From positions 62,001 to 126,000 of the forward strand of contig OW569349.1 in the NCBI GenBank assembly GCA_937625935.1: a stretch of 64,000 nucleotides of DNA, in the 5' to 3' direction. This document shows, in pieces, positions 1 to 8,860 of the stretch. Both the position numbers and the translations under genes were made by a program. Numbering within the stretch: the first letter of the stretch is position 1; each line of letters starts with the position of its first letter. The notes under the pieces are model-generated. The model saw only the letters and a list, made by a program, of their open reading frames with translations, had not been told where the DNA came from and ran no database searches. The DNA comes from Tetramitus jugosus. Taxonomy: Eukaryota; Heterolobosea; Eutetramitea; Acrasida; Vahlkampfiidae.

Positions 1-245
1 ATATCTGTCATTTCTAGTCTTTGTTTATTGTGTGTCAGTGTGTCCAACAGAGAGTCATCAATGGTTGCAGGTGATGATGATGATGATGATTGATGAGAAT
101 GGTTGTTATTGTTTTTCTTTCCTCCAGTAGAGGGAGTGAACACTTGTCCGAATAGTTCATTCAAGTATTCGTATTGCTTTTGTGATTTCTTCTTGCTCTC
201 GGCACGTGGTGGTGCAGATGCACTTGTTGTTGCGTTGTGGCTCAT
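1..245 (-). CDS. N-terminal part of an unidentified low-complexity protein (cut by window edge)
   Basis: An ATG on the minus strand at 245 opens a frame that runs without a stop to the left edge, giving about 81 residues. It begins MSHNATTSASAPPRAESKKK and continues through a KQYEYLNELFGQVF segment into an asparagine/serine-rich tract encoded by repeated TCA/ATC codons. The regular amino-acid use and position, divergent from the gene at 668, support a real gene start. No domain is recognisable in this fragment and the function is unknown. Confidence 0.6.
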   Translation of the reverse strand, partial: MSHNATTSASAPPRAESKKKSQKQYEYLNELFGQVFTPSTGGKKNNNNHSHQSSSSSSPATIDDSLLDTLTHNKQRLEMTD

Positions 246-667
246 TGTCGTGTGTCTTCCTTGGTTGTGTGGAATTTATTTGTGAAATTTCGGAGTAATA
301 TTTCTGGTTCAAGAGAGTGGTTGAACTTTCATTTTTGAGCATTGGAACTCACATGCTCTTGAAGAACTTCATGCTGAAGGAGGTTTACGTTTAAGTACAA
401 ACCACACGAGAAAGGAGACCTCCACCAAGAATATCATCGCACTTAGGCAATGATAGGACGGAGATGAAGAATGTGATGAAGAGTTCCGCTGGCGAAAGAA
501 ACTTTGATCTCGCCTCTCTCCCGAAGGGTTTTTTCACACAGACGTTGACAAGTGTACGGATCCACTCCAGCACGGCTGGCATATTTCACCGATCTTCTAT
601 CGAAAACGAACACATTGTGTAACAAAACACGAGACCTCCCATTCCACACAAAGCAGTAACTCGAGAT
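246..667. other. Divergent intergenic region
   Basis: This holds the 5' ends of the minus-strand gene ending at 245 and the plus-strand gene starting at 668. Only short frames without recognisable domains are present. It presumably contains both promoters, but I see no motif I can name. Confidence 0.5.
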
Positions 668-2332
668 ATGAAAGTTTTATGGATGAGGATGCAAGCTTCA
701 AAGTTAAAGAAAATGTATGGAAGGGTATACAGAAGTCTCACCTCGTGCGCGCCTAAAGGTCAAAAATCTACTACTGTTGCTCGTTCAATTCTTCTCCTGT
801 TCTTCTTGGTGTTGTTCCTGTTTGTTATGATTCGGGTTATGGGAAGCAAGAAGAAGGTGCCCATGGTAGCTCACCAAACAATTAATCCTCCCCCAGTCAT
901 CGAACAACAAGCGCCACTCACTGCTCCAATTTCTACTCTGACCACTACTCCTATCGCTACGTCTACCACGTCTTCTACCACGTCTGCTACCTCCACCACG
1001 TCTACTCTTACTCCTACTCCTAATCCTACTATACCGACCACTCCTACTCCTCCTACCACAACAGATAAATCAACGACACCTCCACTTTCTCCTCCTCCAG
1101 TAGCAAGTAAACCTAAACCACAACCAAAGCAGGCAATACACTATATCCTTGGTTCAGAGGTCGCAAACTATGAGAAAAATCACAAAAAGTATCTACTGTA
1201 TGCAACTAAAAACAACTTTAAACAAATTGCATCACTGTATCATGCCATCCTGCAAAGTCGGAGAGAAAAGGAAGGTATTGAGAGTCAGTTACCAATAGAG
1301 GTGTTCCTCTATGGATATAATTTGAATGTGGATCACATTTCTTGGATATCCGTGTGGAAAAACGTATCTTACATTCAAATGAAGGACTCTGAAGTCGTAT
1401 ATCAATATGAAGAAGATTTGGAAAACCAACTGACCACAAAACAAATACACGATATCGTGCTGAGTTGTGCCCAGAGTGATTTTCCTGGAGTGACATTTAC
1501 TAACCCGAGCCCAACAGTTGACTCTATATTGGATATTGAGTCAAAAGATGTGAGTCAGTTATATGAACAAACAATGGCCCAATCTAAAAATTTCCCCAAG
1601 TTCAGTTCGTTGTCTCTACCTATCCAGGAGAAGGTGTTTGCTATTGTAGTATCGATCAAACTTCAGGATCCAATTCATCGGCTGATGGAAACATTATCGC
1701 TTTGGAACAAGTATCCGCTGTGTTCCTCAAGCGCACTATCAGTACCAACAGACATCATTTTCATGTTGGCAGGCAAGGAGAGATCGAAAGATTTAGAGGA
1801 TAAGATCTTGTTGCGCATTCAAAAGTCTCTTCCATGCTTGAATGAAATCTACTTTTATTATCCTACACAGCTGGCGTCCACAGTCAAGGAGATCCTGAGT
1901 CTTCCTCATGTGTACAACAACTATCGATACATATTCCTCACGAACTATCTGGTTGAACCTATTAGGAAAAATTGGTTGCAGCGATTGATCGACTTAAGTT
2001 TTGATGATCCATCACCATTCTGGCGCAAGGGTTCATTGAATAGAGCCAAACAAGGCAATGGAGCTGATGCAGTATCAATAAGTTACCTCGCTTTGCATTC
2101 GACATCATTCGACTATAGGCACTTCCTGATGGATAAGTTTGAAAAAAATAATGATGTTTGGAACTTTGACAAATCTCTCTTCAAGTACATGAGCGAGGAG
2201 AGTGAATTCAAGGATCTCCTCCACAATTTCAAGTATGACGATTATATTATTGATCTGGTTGGTATGACAGAGTATAACATTCCAGAGATCAGAACAGAAA
2301 ATCCCTACACACAATTACTGATTGGAAAGTGA
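668..2332 (+). CDS. Type II membrane protein with Thr/Pro-rich stalk, possible Golgi glycosyltransferase
   Basis: The 554-residue protein has a short basic N-terminus, one hydrophobic segment at about residues 40-58 (SILLLFFLVLFLFVMIRV), then a mucin-like Thr/Ser/Pro stalk to about residue 150 and a large globular domain. This single-anchor, stalk and lumenal-domain layout is typical of Golgi glycosyltransferases. Some stretches of the C-terminal domain (LPIEVFLYG; FWRKGS near residue 455) resemble those seen in such enzymes, but I cannot name a family and no DxD motif stands out. The start at 668 is an ATG that gives a proper signal-anchor. The enzymatic role is inference; the topology is well supported. 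Confidence 0.75.
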   Translation: MKVLWMRMQASKLKKMYGRVYRSLTSCAPKGQKSTTVARSILLLFFLVLFLFVMIRVMGSKKKVPMVAHQTINPPPVIEQQAPLTAPISTLTTTPIATSTTSSTTSATSTTSTLTPTPNPTIPTTPTPPTTTDKSTTPPLSPPPVASKPKPQPKQAIHYILGSEVANYEKNHKKYLLYATKNNFKQIASLYHAILQSRREKEGIESQLPIEVFLYGYNLNVDHISWISVWKNVSYIQMKDSEVVYQYEEDLENQLTTKQIHDIVLSCAQSDFPGVTFTNPSPTVDSILDIESKDVSQLYEQTMAQSKNFPKFSSLSLPIQEKVFAIVVSIKLQDPIHRLMETLSLWNKYPLCSSSALSVPTDIIFMLAGKERSKDLEDKILLRIQKSLPCLNEIYFYYPTQLASTVKEILSLPHVYNNYRYIFLTNYLVEPIRKNWLQRLIDLSFDDPSPFWRKGSLNRAKQGNGADAVSISYLALHSTSFDYRHFLMDKFEKNNDVWNFDKSLFKYMSEESEFKDLLHNFKYDDYIIDLVGMTEYNIPEIRTENPYTQLLIGK

Positions 2333-2369
2333 TTTTACAAGCAGGTAGATGATATGGTGTCTACCAAAT

Positions 2370-3740
2370 CTAATTATTGTTCTTTTGCTCTTCCAAATGC
2401 TCCAATAGCAATTCTCTCAATCTGGAACATGCAAGGTCCATGTCCTCCTTGGATGCAACACTAAATGAGGCACGCACATAAGGAGAAGGAGTATTAGATG
2501 GGGAGAATGCTTGACCAGGCACAAGAAGCACCTTCTTATCACGCGCCTTTTGTTCAATAAACTGCTTTGCATCATCGACACCATTCAACTTGATCCACAG
2601 GAACATGCCGGCACTAGGCGGGAAATATGTGACCAATCCCTTCAAATGTCTATCAACACACTCTATGAACTCATCTCTCTTTGCTCGATACAAATGCTGC
2701 ACTTGCGCGATATGATTGTTCAGACCATCGGTGCCCCACGCAGTGAACAAGTTGTACGCCATCATCTGAGAGATTCCACTGGCATGGAGACAGGATGCTT
2801 GCATGTGAAGATGAATACGGTACATGAGCTCCTTGGGTCCAGTCGCCCAGCCCAATCTCATTCCACTGCTCAACACCTTGCTCAAACTGTCGAAACGAAT
2901 CACTCTTCCATCCATATCCATTGACAAGAAGCTCTCATTACTGTTGCTATTGTCATCCAATGTCAAATAATAGTACGGATCGTCCTCCAAAATCAAAAAG
3001 TCATACTTTCCAGCCAATTCATAAATCTTGCGCTTTCTTTCATTGGTGAGTGTGGCACCAGATGGATTCTGACCTGTAGGAATCGTGTACAAGCACTTGA
3101 TCTTTCCCAATTTTGATCCACTGCTCTTACTGTTTCGCTCTTCCAAAATCTTTTGCAACTCTTCAGGAATAATGCCATGCTCGTCTAATGGAACTTGAAT
3201 CAACTCGCAATTCATGGGGATCAGCGCAGCCAACGCTCCCGAATACGACGGATTCTCAACCAAAATCGCATCTCTCTTACCACTACTTGTCTTGTCATTT
3301 TCAACATTTTCAACATTCTCAGCATTCTCAACATTTTCAACATCATCATTCTCCACATTCAAAATCATTTCAAAGCACTTGGTCAACGCATCTTGAGACC
3401 CCGTAGTTACAATGACAGACTGTTCATGCGTCAATCGATCAATATTATGCTTTAATCGTTGATGATTCATCAACCATCCATGAAACTGTGGAATTCCTTC
3501 AGAATTGCTATACTGCAACGCAGTTTGCATGTCTTGTGAAGACATTGACAAATTCGATCCGTCCTTCATCTTAAATGTACAACTCTCGAACGGAAAGGAT
3601 TGACTGTTGGGTAGTCCACCGGCCAGTGAGATCATACCAGGTAGTCGCATGAGTGGCATGAGACTTCTGATGGCACTTGGTTGACGTCTCAAGCTCAATC
3701 GAGACAAGAATCGATCATAGTTTGTAATGACAGAGGACAT
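2370..3740 (-). CDS. AADAT: Kynurenine/alpha-aminoadipate aminotransferase (PLP-dependent, class I/II)
   Basis: The 456-residue product matches the KAT-II/AADAT family along its length: PSAIRSLMPL, SLAGGLPN near residue 38, SGSQDALTK-type helix, YTIPTGQNPSG (the PxGxNPxG substrate loop), LILEDDPYYYL (cofactor Asp-Tyr), and DSLSKVLSSGMRLGW with the Schiff-base lysine at residue 288. The C-terminal SPYVRASFS carries the carboxylate-binding Arg. Such enzymes transfer amino groups from kynurenine or 2-aminoadipate to 2-oxoglutarate in tryptophan and lysine degradation. The protein is slightly longer than the animal enzyme, partly because of an Asn-Val-Glu repeat insertion near residue 132-148. 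No clear targeting peptide is visible. The exact substrate is inferred. Confidence 0.93.
   Translation of the reverse strand: MSSVITNYDRFLSRLSLRRQPSAIRSLMPLMRLPGMISLAGGLPNSQSFPFESCTFKMKDGSNLSMSSQDMQTALQYSNSEGIPQFHGWLMNHQRLKHNIDRLTHEQSVIVTTGSQDALTKCFEMILNVENDDVENVENAENVENVENDKTSSGKRDAILVENPSYSGALAALIPMNCELIQVPLDEHGIIPEELQKILEERNSKSSGSKLGKIKCLYTIPTGQNPSGATLTNERKRKIYELAGKYDFLILEDDPYYYLTLDDNSNSNESFLSMDMDGRVIRFDSLSKVLSSGMRLGWATGPKELMYRIHLHMQASCLHASGISQMMAYNLFTAWGTDGLNNHIAQVQHLYRAKRDEFIECVDRHLKGLVTYFPPSAGMFLWIKLNGVDDAKQFIEQKARDKKVLLVPGQAFSPSNTPSPYVRASFSVASKEDMDLACSRLRELLLEHLEEQKNNN
3297..3344. repeat. 9-nt tandem repeat inside the aminotransferase gene
   Basis: Imperfect repeats of a 9-nt unit (TCAACATTT/C on the plus strand) encode consecutive Val-Glu-Asn tripeptides in the aminotransferase. 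Frame is kept, so the repeat lengthens a surface loop rather than breaking the gene. Confidence 0.8.
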
Positions 3741-3995
3741 TCGAAAATAAAATTGTTGTTGTTATTGTGTTATGGTTGTTATGGTTGTTGTTACAAGGAT
3801 TGCGATCCCAATCGATGTGTTGTTGGTGGCGTGTTTTCTTTGGATTCAAACTGAGAAAAATCTTTTTTGTCAGTTTATCCTGGGGGGTCTCTGTTGCTTG
3901 CATTTGATTGGGCATGTGGACGATGATCGGGGATATTTATGGGTGAGAACAGTATGAGCTTTATTGAATTCCCTCTCTCGGTTATCTCTTGGGGT

Positions 3996-6368
3996 TTAGA
4001 AAAGATTGGCCTTCTTTTTGAGGGCAGAACGTTTCCAACCTGGAGTGGTTGTCCACTTGGCTCTGTCCATGGCAAACACTCTCTGGAAATCTTCGTCACT
4101 CAGATAGTTTTCAACCACGGCAAAGTCAATGCCTTCAGGCAGCTTGGATCGATCTGCAGAGCTCAATAGTTCATAGCTGTAGAATCTCTGAGCAAAAGAG
4201 TCGATTTGATCGAACACCAACTTACAACTGTCAGCAGCGAGTGACAAGCGAGAGAAGTAGTCAAACTTGCTGGCCAAAGCACTGTCCTTCTCAGTCACAG
4301 CGGCCCATCGATCCTTTGACAGTGCACAGAGTTCACTCCATGCACCGAACAAGACACGAACTTCCATTGGTTCATAGAACTCTTCGACAACATAGCTCTT
4401 GCTCTTGTCCACCTTGATGTATGCAGCGTACTTCTCTGCCAGGTTGGCAGAGAACTTCTTCACAGACACGGAGCTCAATTTGCCAACCCAGAGGAACACG
4501 GATCCAAAGATACTGCTGGCATCAATGATGTAGTTCTTCTCACTTTGGAGATTCTCTTGAGAGACAACACATTCAGTACATGTGATCACACCTGTTTCTT
4601 CAGTAATTTCAAACATTCTTGCCTTTGGTTGACTGGTTGAGGAAGTATTGGTAGTAACAACAGATTTGAATTCTCCAGTGAAATACTTGATGAACTCAGT
4701 TGTTTCTGATCCCTGCTTCTCGATTTGAGGCTCGGTTGGAGCTCCCTCAGAATCTGCAAATACATGAGGAGCAAGCTTTTCTGTGATCAACTTGCTACAG
4801 TCAGTAATTTGTTTCTCGGAAGCAGATCTACCAGTCCACAAGTATATCTTGCAATTGGCAACATCGACAAGAACGGAGCAATTGTATCCACACAGATACG
4901 AGGATGAAATATAGTCACACTCTGTTAGATGTGTAACATTGTTAACTGTCGCTGCATTGAACAAAATGATATTTTGTTCTTTCTTTCTTTGTACTCTGTC
5001 ATGATAATAGCCCTTATAGATGATAAAGCCAGATGGATACAATCTTGTAAATGCATCAGGTTCAAGTGTCTGCACAACTCTTACCTGTTTCTCTACTTGA
5101 CCGCCATCTGGAGTGTTCTCGCTATCTTTTCCACTAATCATATCATTGACTTCGACAGCCTTGTAAGCACTGGTACCTCTTTCGGCCTTCTTAATATCTC
5201 TACCCTGCCAGAAATAGATGGTATGACATGGCTTACCATTTTTAATTCTTTGATAAGTGTGTAGTGTAATGTATGCATCCATGGAATAGAAATGGCCAAC
5301 ATCTTCGAACACAACCTTGTCGAATTGTTGAATACGCCACATGCGGGTCTGTTCGTTAAACATTTCCAAACCAGAATGAGCGTCAGCAATGTTCCTCTTT
5401 GGTGGATTCACAAGTGCAGCGATATCAATCTCCTTCTCTTCGGTCTTTGGCTTCACAACTGGTTTGACACTCGTAGACAACTGATCCAAGGTCGAAGCTG
5501 GGAAATCAGAGAACTTTCTCTTAAATAGGACATGCTCTCCGTTCTCAATGATTCGAGTAAAGGTAGTAAAGGATTCGTTTGATGTCTCAGTCTTCTTGTA
5601 CTGGTACATTCCATCAACATGAGCACTTTGAGATCGGTAGTGAGCAATCTTACGACCCATTGTCAAACCCCAGGCTCTAGAGTTTGGATCACTCTTATTT
5701 CCTTGCCAGAAGAAGACTTCGTTCGATGGATAGGTCGATTCGATAATGTAGCAACTATCAGTTTGCAGAATCTTGTGACTTGGTTGAGCCTTGTTCCAAA
5801 CAACTTCGAGCAAGATGTGTTGTTGAATACGCTTAATCCATTCTTCAGATGTCTCAGTTTCGGCAATCTTATGCTTGGCTCTCAAGCTGGATTGTTCTTC
5901 CTCATACTTTAGCAAATCAGAGTTGATTCTGTAGATGTGCATCGATTTATCAACATGGCCACAGTATATGTCATCGTCATTTTGGATCAAATCGTCGTCC
6001 CTTGTGCTGTGTCCACCGATTTGGTTCAAGTGCTTTGCTTGCAACTCGAAGAATTGATTCTCATCAGTGCACCCAAGTTGTTTCCAGAATTGAGGTTGTA
6101 GTCTCTTCTCAGCTTCATTGTGTGGAAGCTTGCCTTGTTCGTAAATTGCAACATTGGCCTGACCACCACGCTCCTTTGCCTTAATCTCCTGAGCAATATC
6201 GAGTGCGAATGCTTTTGTGAACTTGTTAGCATCTGCAAAACTGTATTGGAAGATTTGATGACCCATGTCCAAAACGAATGAACATCGCTTCAAGTGCAGC
6301 ATACTTGTGTAGTGAGTTGGGATGAGAGATGCTCTCTTAATGATTCTACCTCTAACATACAATAACAA
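3996..6368 (-). CDS. Gelsolin-repeat protein with villin headpiece (C-terminal half of a villidin-like gene)
   Basis: This frame encodes five gelsolin-like segments followed by a villin headpiece. The first segment begins immediately (LLYVRGRIIKR, SFVLDMGHQIFQY, IKAKERGGQANV), corresponding to the LLHVKGRR start and the ERGG helix of gelsolin repeats; later segments carry VFFWQG, IYFWQG, IYLWTG and VFLWVG strands. The last ~60 residues show the headpiece pattern LPEGIDF, YLSDEDFQRVFAM and a terminal KKKANLF. These modules bind, cap or sever actin. There is no ATG at the front: the frame opens after a TGA at 6381-6383 and the first ATG is inside the first repeat. It overlaps the coronin-like gene upstream by 17 nt in another frame, so I regard the two as one villidin-type gene (see findings). 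Confidence 0.85.
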   Translation of the reverse strand: MLLYVRGRIIKRASLIPTHYTSMLHLKRCSFVLDMGHQIFQYSFADANKFTKAFALDIAQEIKAKERGGQANVAIYEQGKLPHNEAEKRLQPQFWKQLGCTDENQFFELQAKHLNQIGGHSTRDDDLIQNDDDIYCGHVDKSMHIYRINSDLLKYEEEQSSLRAKHKIAETETSEEWIKRIQQHILLEVVWNKAQPSHKILQTDSCYIIESTYPSNEVFFWQGNKSDPNSRAWGLTMGRKIAHYRSQSAHVDGMYQYKKTETSNESFTTFTRIIENGEHVLFKRKFSDFPASTLDQLSTSVKPVVKPKTEEKEIDIAALVNPPKRNIADAHSGLEMFNEQTRMWRIQQFDKVVFEDVGHFYSMDAYITLHTYQRIKNGKPCHTIYFWQGRDIKKAERGTSAYKAVEVNDMISGKDSENTPDGGQVEKQVRVVQTLEPDAFTRLYPSGFIIYKGYYHDRVQRKKEQNIILFNAATVNNVTHLTECDYISSSYLCGYNCSVLVDVANCKIYLWTGRSASEKQITDCSKLITEKLAPHVFADSEGAPTEPQIEKQGSETTEFIKYFTGEFKSVVTTNTSSTSQPKARMFEITEETGVITCTECVVSQENLQSEKNYIIDASSIFGSVFLWVGKLSSVSVKKFSANLAEKYAAYIKVDKSKSYVVEEFYEPMEVRVLFGAWSELCALSKDRWAAVTEKDSALASKFDYFSRLSLAADSCKLVFDQIDSFAQRFYSYELLSSADRSKLPEGIDFAVVENYLSDEDFQRVFAMDRAKWTTTPGWKRSALKKKANLF

Positions 6369-8583
6369 TGGTTGTTTTCCTCAGAACATTCACAACATCA
6401 ATTTCCTTGGCAGCACATGACTTGTCTTCTTCGTGCGCCTTTCTCTTTAGATCCTTCATAGTGACAGAACAGTGTGAGACCAAATCCACGAGTTGAGGAC
6501 TAGCATCTTCCTTTTGAGAAAACTGTGTGGGTGTCTGAGCAGTAGGAGTAGTAGGTGTTGAGAGTGAGGCAAGGTTTTTGACAGGAGTCTTTGCTGCAAC
6601 AACAATCTTCAATTGGTCTGCGAAATTACGAGCCAATACGTTGTCCTTCTTGTCAGCTGCAGACGATAATTTTCTGTTGTTGACATGGACAATTGTCGTC
6701 TTTGGAACTTCAATGAGCTTTCTCTCTACTGATTCAGATCTGGAATGCACATGAGCAAAGAACCGGAGATAAATGATCAATGGTGGGACTGTTGCCAAAA
6801 TATAGTACAAGAATGGAGTTTCTCCAATGAGATAGAACAACAATCCACCAGCGGCCACTGCACCTACAATCTTCAACACAAGCGTAGACTGGAGAGATTT
6901 CTGTATCGTTATTGTGACAATCTCTTCAATCTCATAGTCTGTTGTTGTCATGGTTGTAGTAGTTGTTTGCATGCCACCACTGGTAGTAGAATGGTTTGGC
7001 GTTTTGCTTGATGGGGAAGTGGACAAAGTGGAGCCCACTTGTTTTGTCGGTGTGAGCTCATACTGGGGAATATCTTCGACACTTGGTGTCGCAGTTGGCT
7101 CGGCCAGAGAATCTTCAAATTCTTCATCGTCTTCTGACTCTGGTCTCTCCTTTCCTCCCTCGCTCACAGGGACATCAAAGATGGATGTCTTATTGACTGG
7201 TTTGAGGGACTGAATACCAATCTCACTTTTCTTGAGTCTCTCACTCAATTTGGCATTCTTCCAGTCATCCACACTCACGTTCGACAATGGTTGTCTGTTC
7301 CATGTCTCAGGGAAAATATCCTCGTGGAAGTACTGTGCGATATTCTTGTGCCTGGAAACCTTGAACGATATCACCTTGACAATATTGTCATTGGTCAGCT
7401 TGACGAATCGAGCCATTTCAAACTTGTTCACATCACACATGGTCTTTGGAAGCATGTCCACTGATTTTTGTGGTCTGCTGGCTGCTGATTCACCAGTATC
7501 CGGTGCAAACTCTGTCAAATAGTCGAATTGATTGCTCTCTGGTACGAACTCATAGTATCGAATATTGGCATCACCTTTACCGGCCAAATACATGACAGAA
7601 ATGTCTTCGTCCCAGAACGGAGAGATGACACTCGATATCTGATCAATCGTTGTTCGCTGCAAATAATCCGACTCGCTCTCAATGCTCGCTCCCTTTCGAA
7701 TATCAAACGTGGCAAACTCTCGACTACCATTCTTTGAGAAACCAACACTAAAAATGATCGATTTTTGCTTCTTGTCAATACACTTGACAGTGAACGGCTT
7801 TCCTCCACTGGTATGAACGTTTTGCGTATGGTGAATGGCCTTGTCATTGTTGACTCTCGTGTCCCAGATTCGAATAGATCGATCACTGCACGACGCAGCC
7901 AACAAATAGGGCTGATACGTGAAGAAATCAGTGCTGAGAATCGACAATCCATCATCCAATCGAATATCCTTGACTGTTTGACTCGTTGACTGGTCCCAGA
8001 ACCGAATGAGACCACTCTGAGTCGTCAACAACAAATTTTCAACTCTTGGATGAAAGTACAAGTTGTGAATCAGTCCATACGATTTGCCACTCAACGTATC
8101 ACTCAACACACTCTCTGGTTCATTGATTTTTGTGTACTGTGTCGAGGTGCTCTTGTTTGATTCGATGCGCCACAGTTTGACACATTCATCCGAACTGGTC
8201 GTCGCCAATCGACTCACACTCTTGTCATCTTCAATGATACCATTATTATTATTACTACTGTTATTACTATTGACAAATGGTGAAAATTTGAAATCAGAGA
8301 TATTCTTCTGGTGAGCCATAATCAATTGATTGTCCAAGGATTGACTATCGATTCCACTGGGCCACTTTCCAAAATCATCCAATCTACGATAGGCCAATAC
8401 TCCGCCCACGAGATTGTACGGCAATGCAAAATGAACACCATCCGAGTGAATGTACTCTGATAGAGATTGACCAATGCCTAATTGAATATTTTCGTGTGTG
8501 TGAGATTTGGGCCACAACTCACCGGACATGTGACGAAAGTTGGAGCGACGAACAACGTTGCCGCTTCCTCTGGCTGAAAACAT
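6352..8583 (-). CDS. Coronin-like WD40 protein with membrane segment (N-terminal half of a villidin-like gene)
   Basis: The 743 residues start VVRRSNFRHMSG, the basic N-terminal signature of coronins, then WD40 blades (VKLWRIES, IRFWDQST, IRIWDTRV) and the coronin-specific extension (YYEF, then FPETWNRQPLSNVSVDDW). A Ser/Thr-rich linker follows, then two adjoining hydrophobic stretches at about residues 568-610 (VLKIVGAVAAGGLLFYLI and LYYILATVPPLIIYLRFF), a likely membrane anchor or hairpin. The frame ends at TTIVIVC directly where the gelsolin-repeat frame begins. Dictyostelium villidin has a coronin-like front and a villin-like back in one protein, which is the basis for joining the two. 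The transmembrane part is not a feature I know from villidin. The ATG at 8583 is well placed. Confidence 0.85.
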   Translation of the reverse strand: MFSARGSGNVVRRSNFRHMSGELWPKSHTHENIQLGIGQSLSEYIHSDGVHFALPYNLVGGVLAYRRLDDFGKWPSGIDSQSLDNQLIMAHQKNISDFKFSPFVNSNNSSNNNNGIIEDDKSVSRLATTSSDECVKLWRIESNKSTSTQYTKINEPESVLSDTLSGKSYGLIHNLYFHPRVENLLLTTQSGLIRFWDQSTSQTVKDIRLDDGLSILSTDFFTYQPYLLAASCSDRSIRIWDTRVNNDKAIHHTQNVHTSGGKPFTVKCIDKKQKSIIFSVGFSKNGSREFATFDIRKGASIESESDYLQRTTIDQISSVISPFWDEDISVMYLAGKGDANIRYYEFVPESNQFDYLTEFAPDTGESAASRPQKSVDMLPKTMCDVNKFEMARFVKLTNDNIVKVISFKVSRHKNIAQYFHEDIFPETWNRQPLSNVSVDDWKNAKLSERLKKSEIGIQSLKPVNKTSIFDVPVSEGGKERPESEDDEEFEDSLAEPTATPSVEDIPQYELTPTKQVGSTLSTSPSSKTPNHSTTSGGMQTTTTTMTTTDYEIEEIVTITIQKSLQSTLVLKIVGAVAAGGLLFYLIGETPFLYYILATVPPLIIYLRFFAHVHSRSESVERKLIEVPKTTIVHVNNRKLSSAADKKDNVLARNFADQLKIVVAAKTPVKNLASLSTPTTPTAQTPTQFSQKEDASPQLVDLVSHCSVTMKDLKRKAHEEDKSCAAKEIDVVNVLRKTTIVIVC

Positions 8584-8860
8584 GGTGTGATGCTGGCTAG
8601 ATGTTGTTGGTTTGTGTTTGTTTTTTGTTGTGTTGTCGTGTCTGGAGACGGATGAGTAGGATAATTTTGGTGGTGGAAGCTTACGTCATTGTCATTTGGC
8701 CGTAAATTCAATTGATGCTGATGTTGATTCACCCATGCACAATTCCACCAAAAGGTAAGAGACATGTGACATACGACATTTGATGGGCGAATGTCGGATA
8801 AAAAGTAAAGGAAATGAAAGTGGTATTTTATTGGATCTTTGCGGCAGTCGCAAGAAAAGT

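Noticed and set aside
7515-8015. 166-codon minus-strand frame inside the coronin-like gene
   Set aside because: Out-of-frame shadow of WD40 coding sequence.
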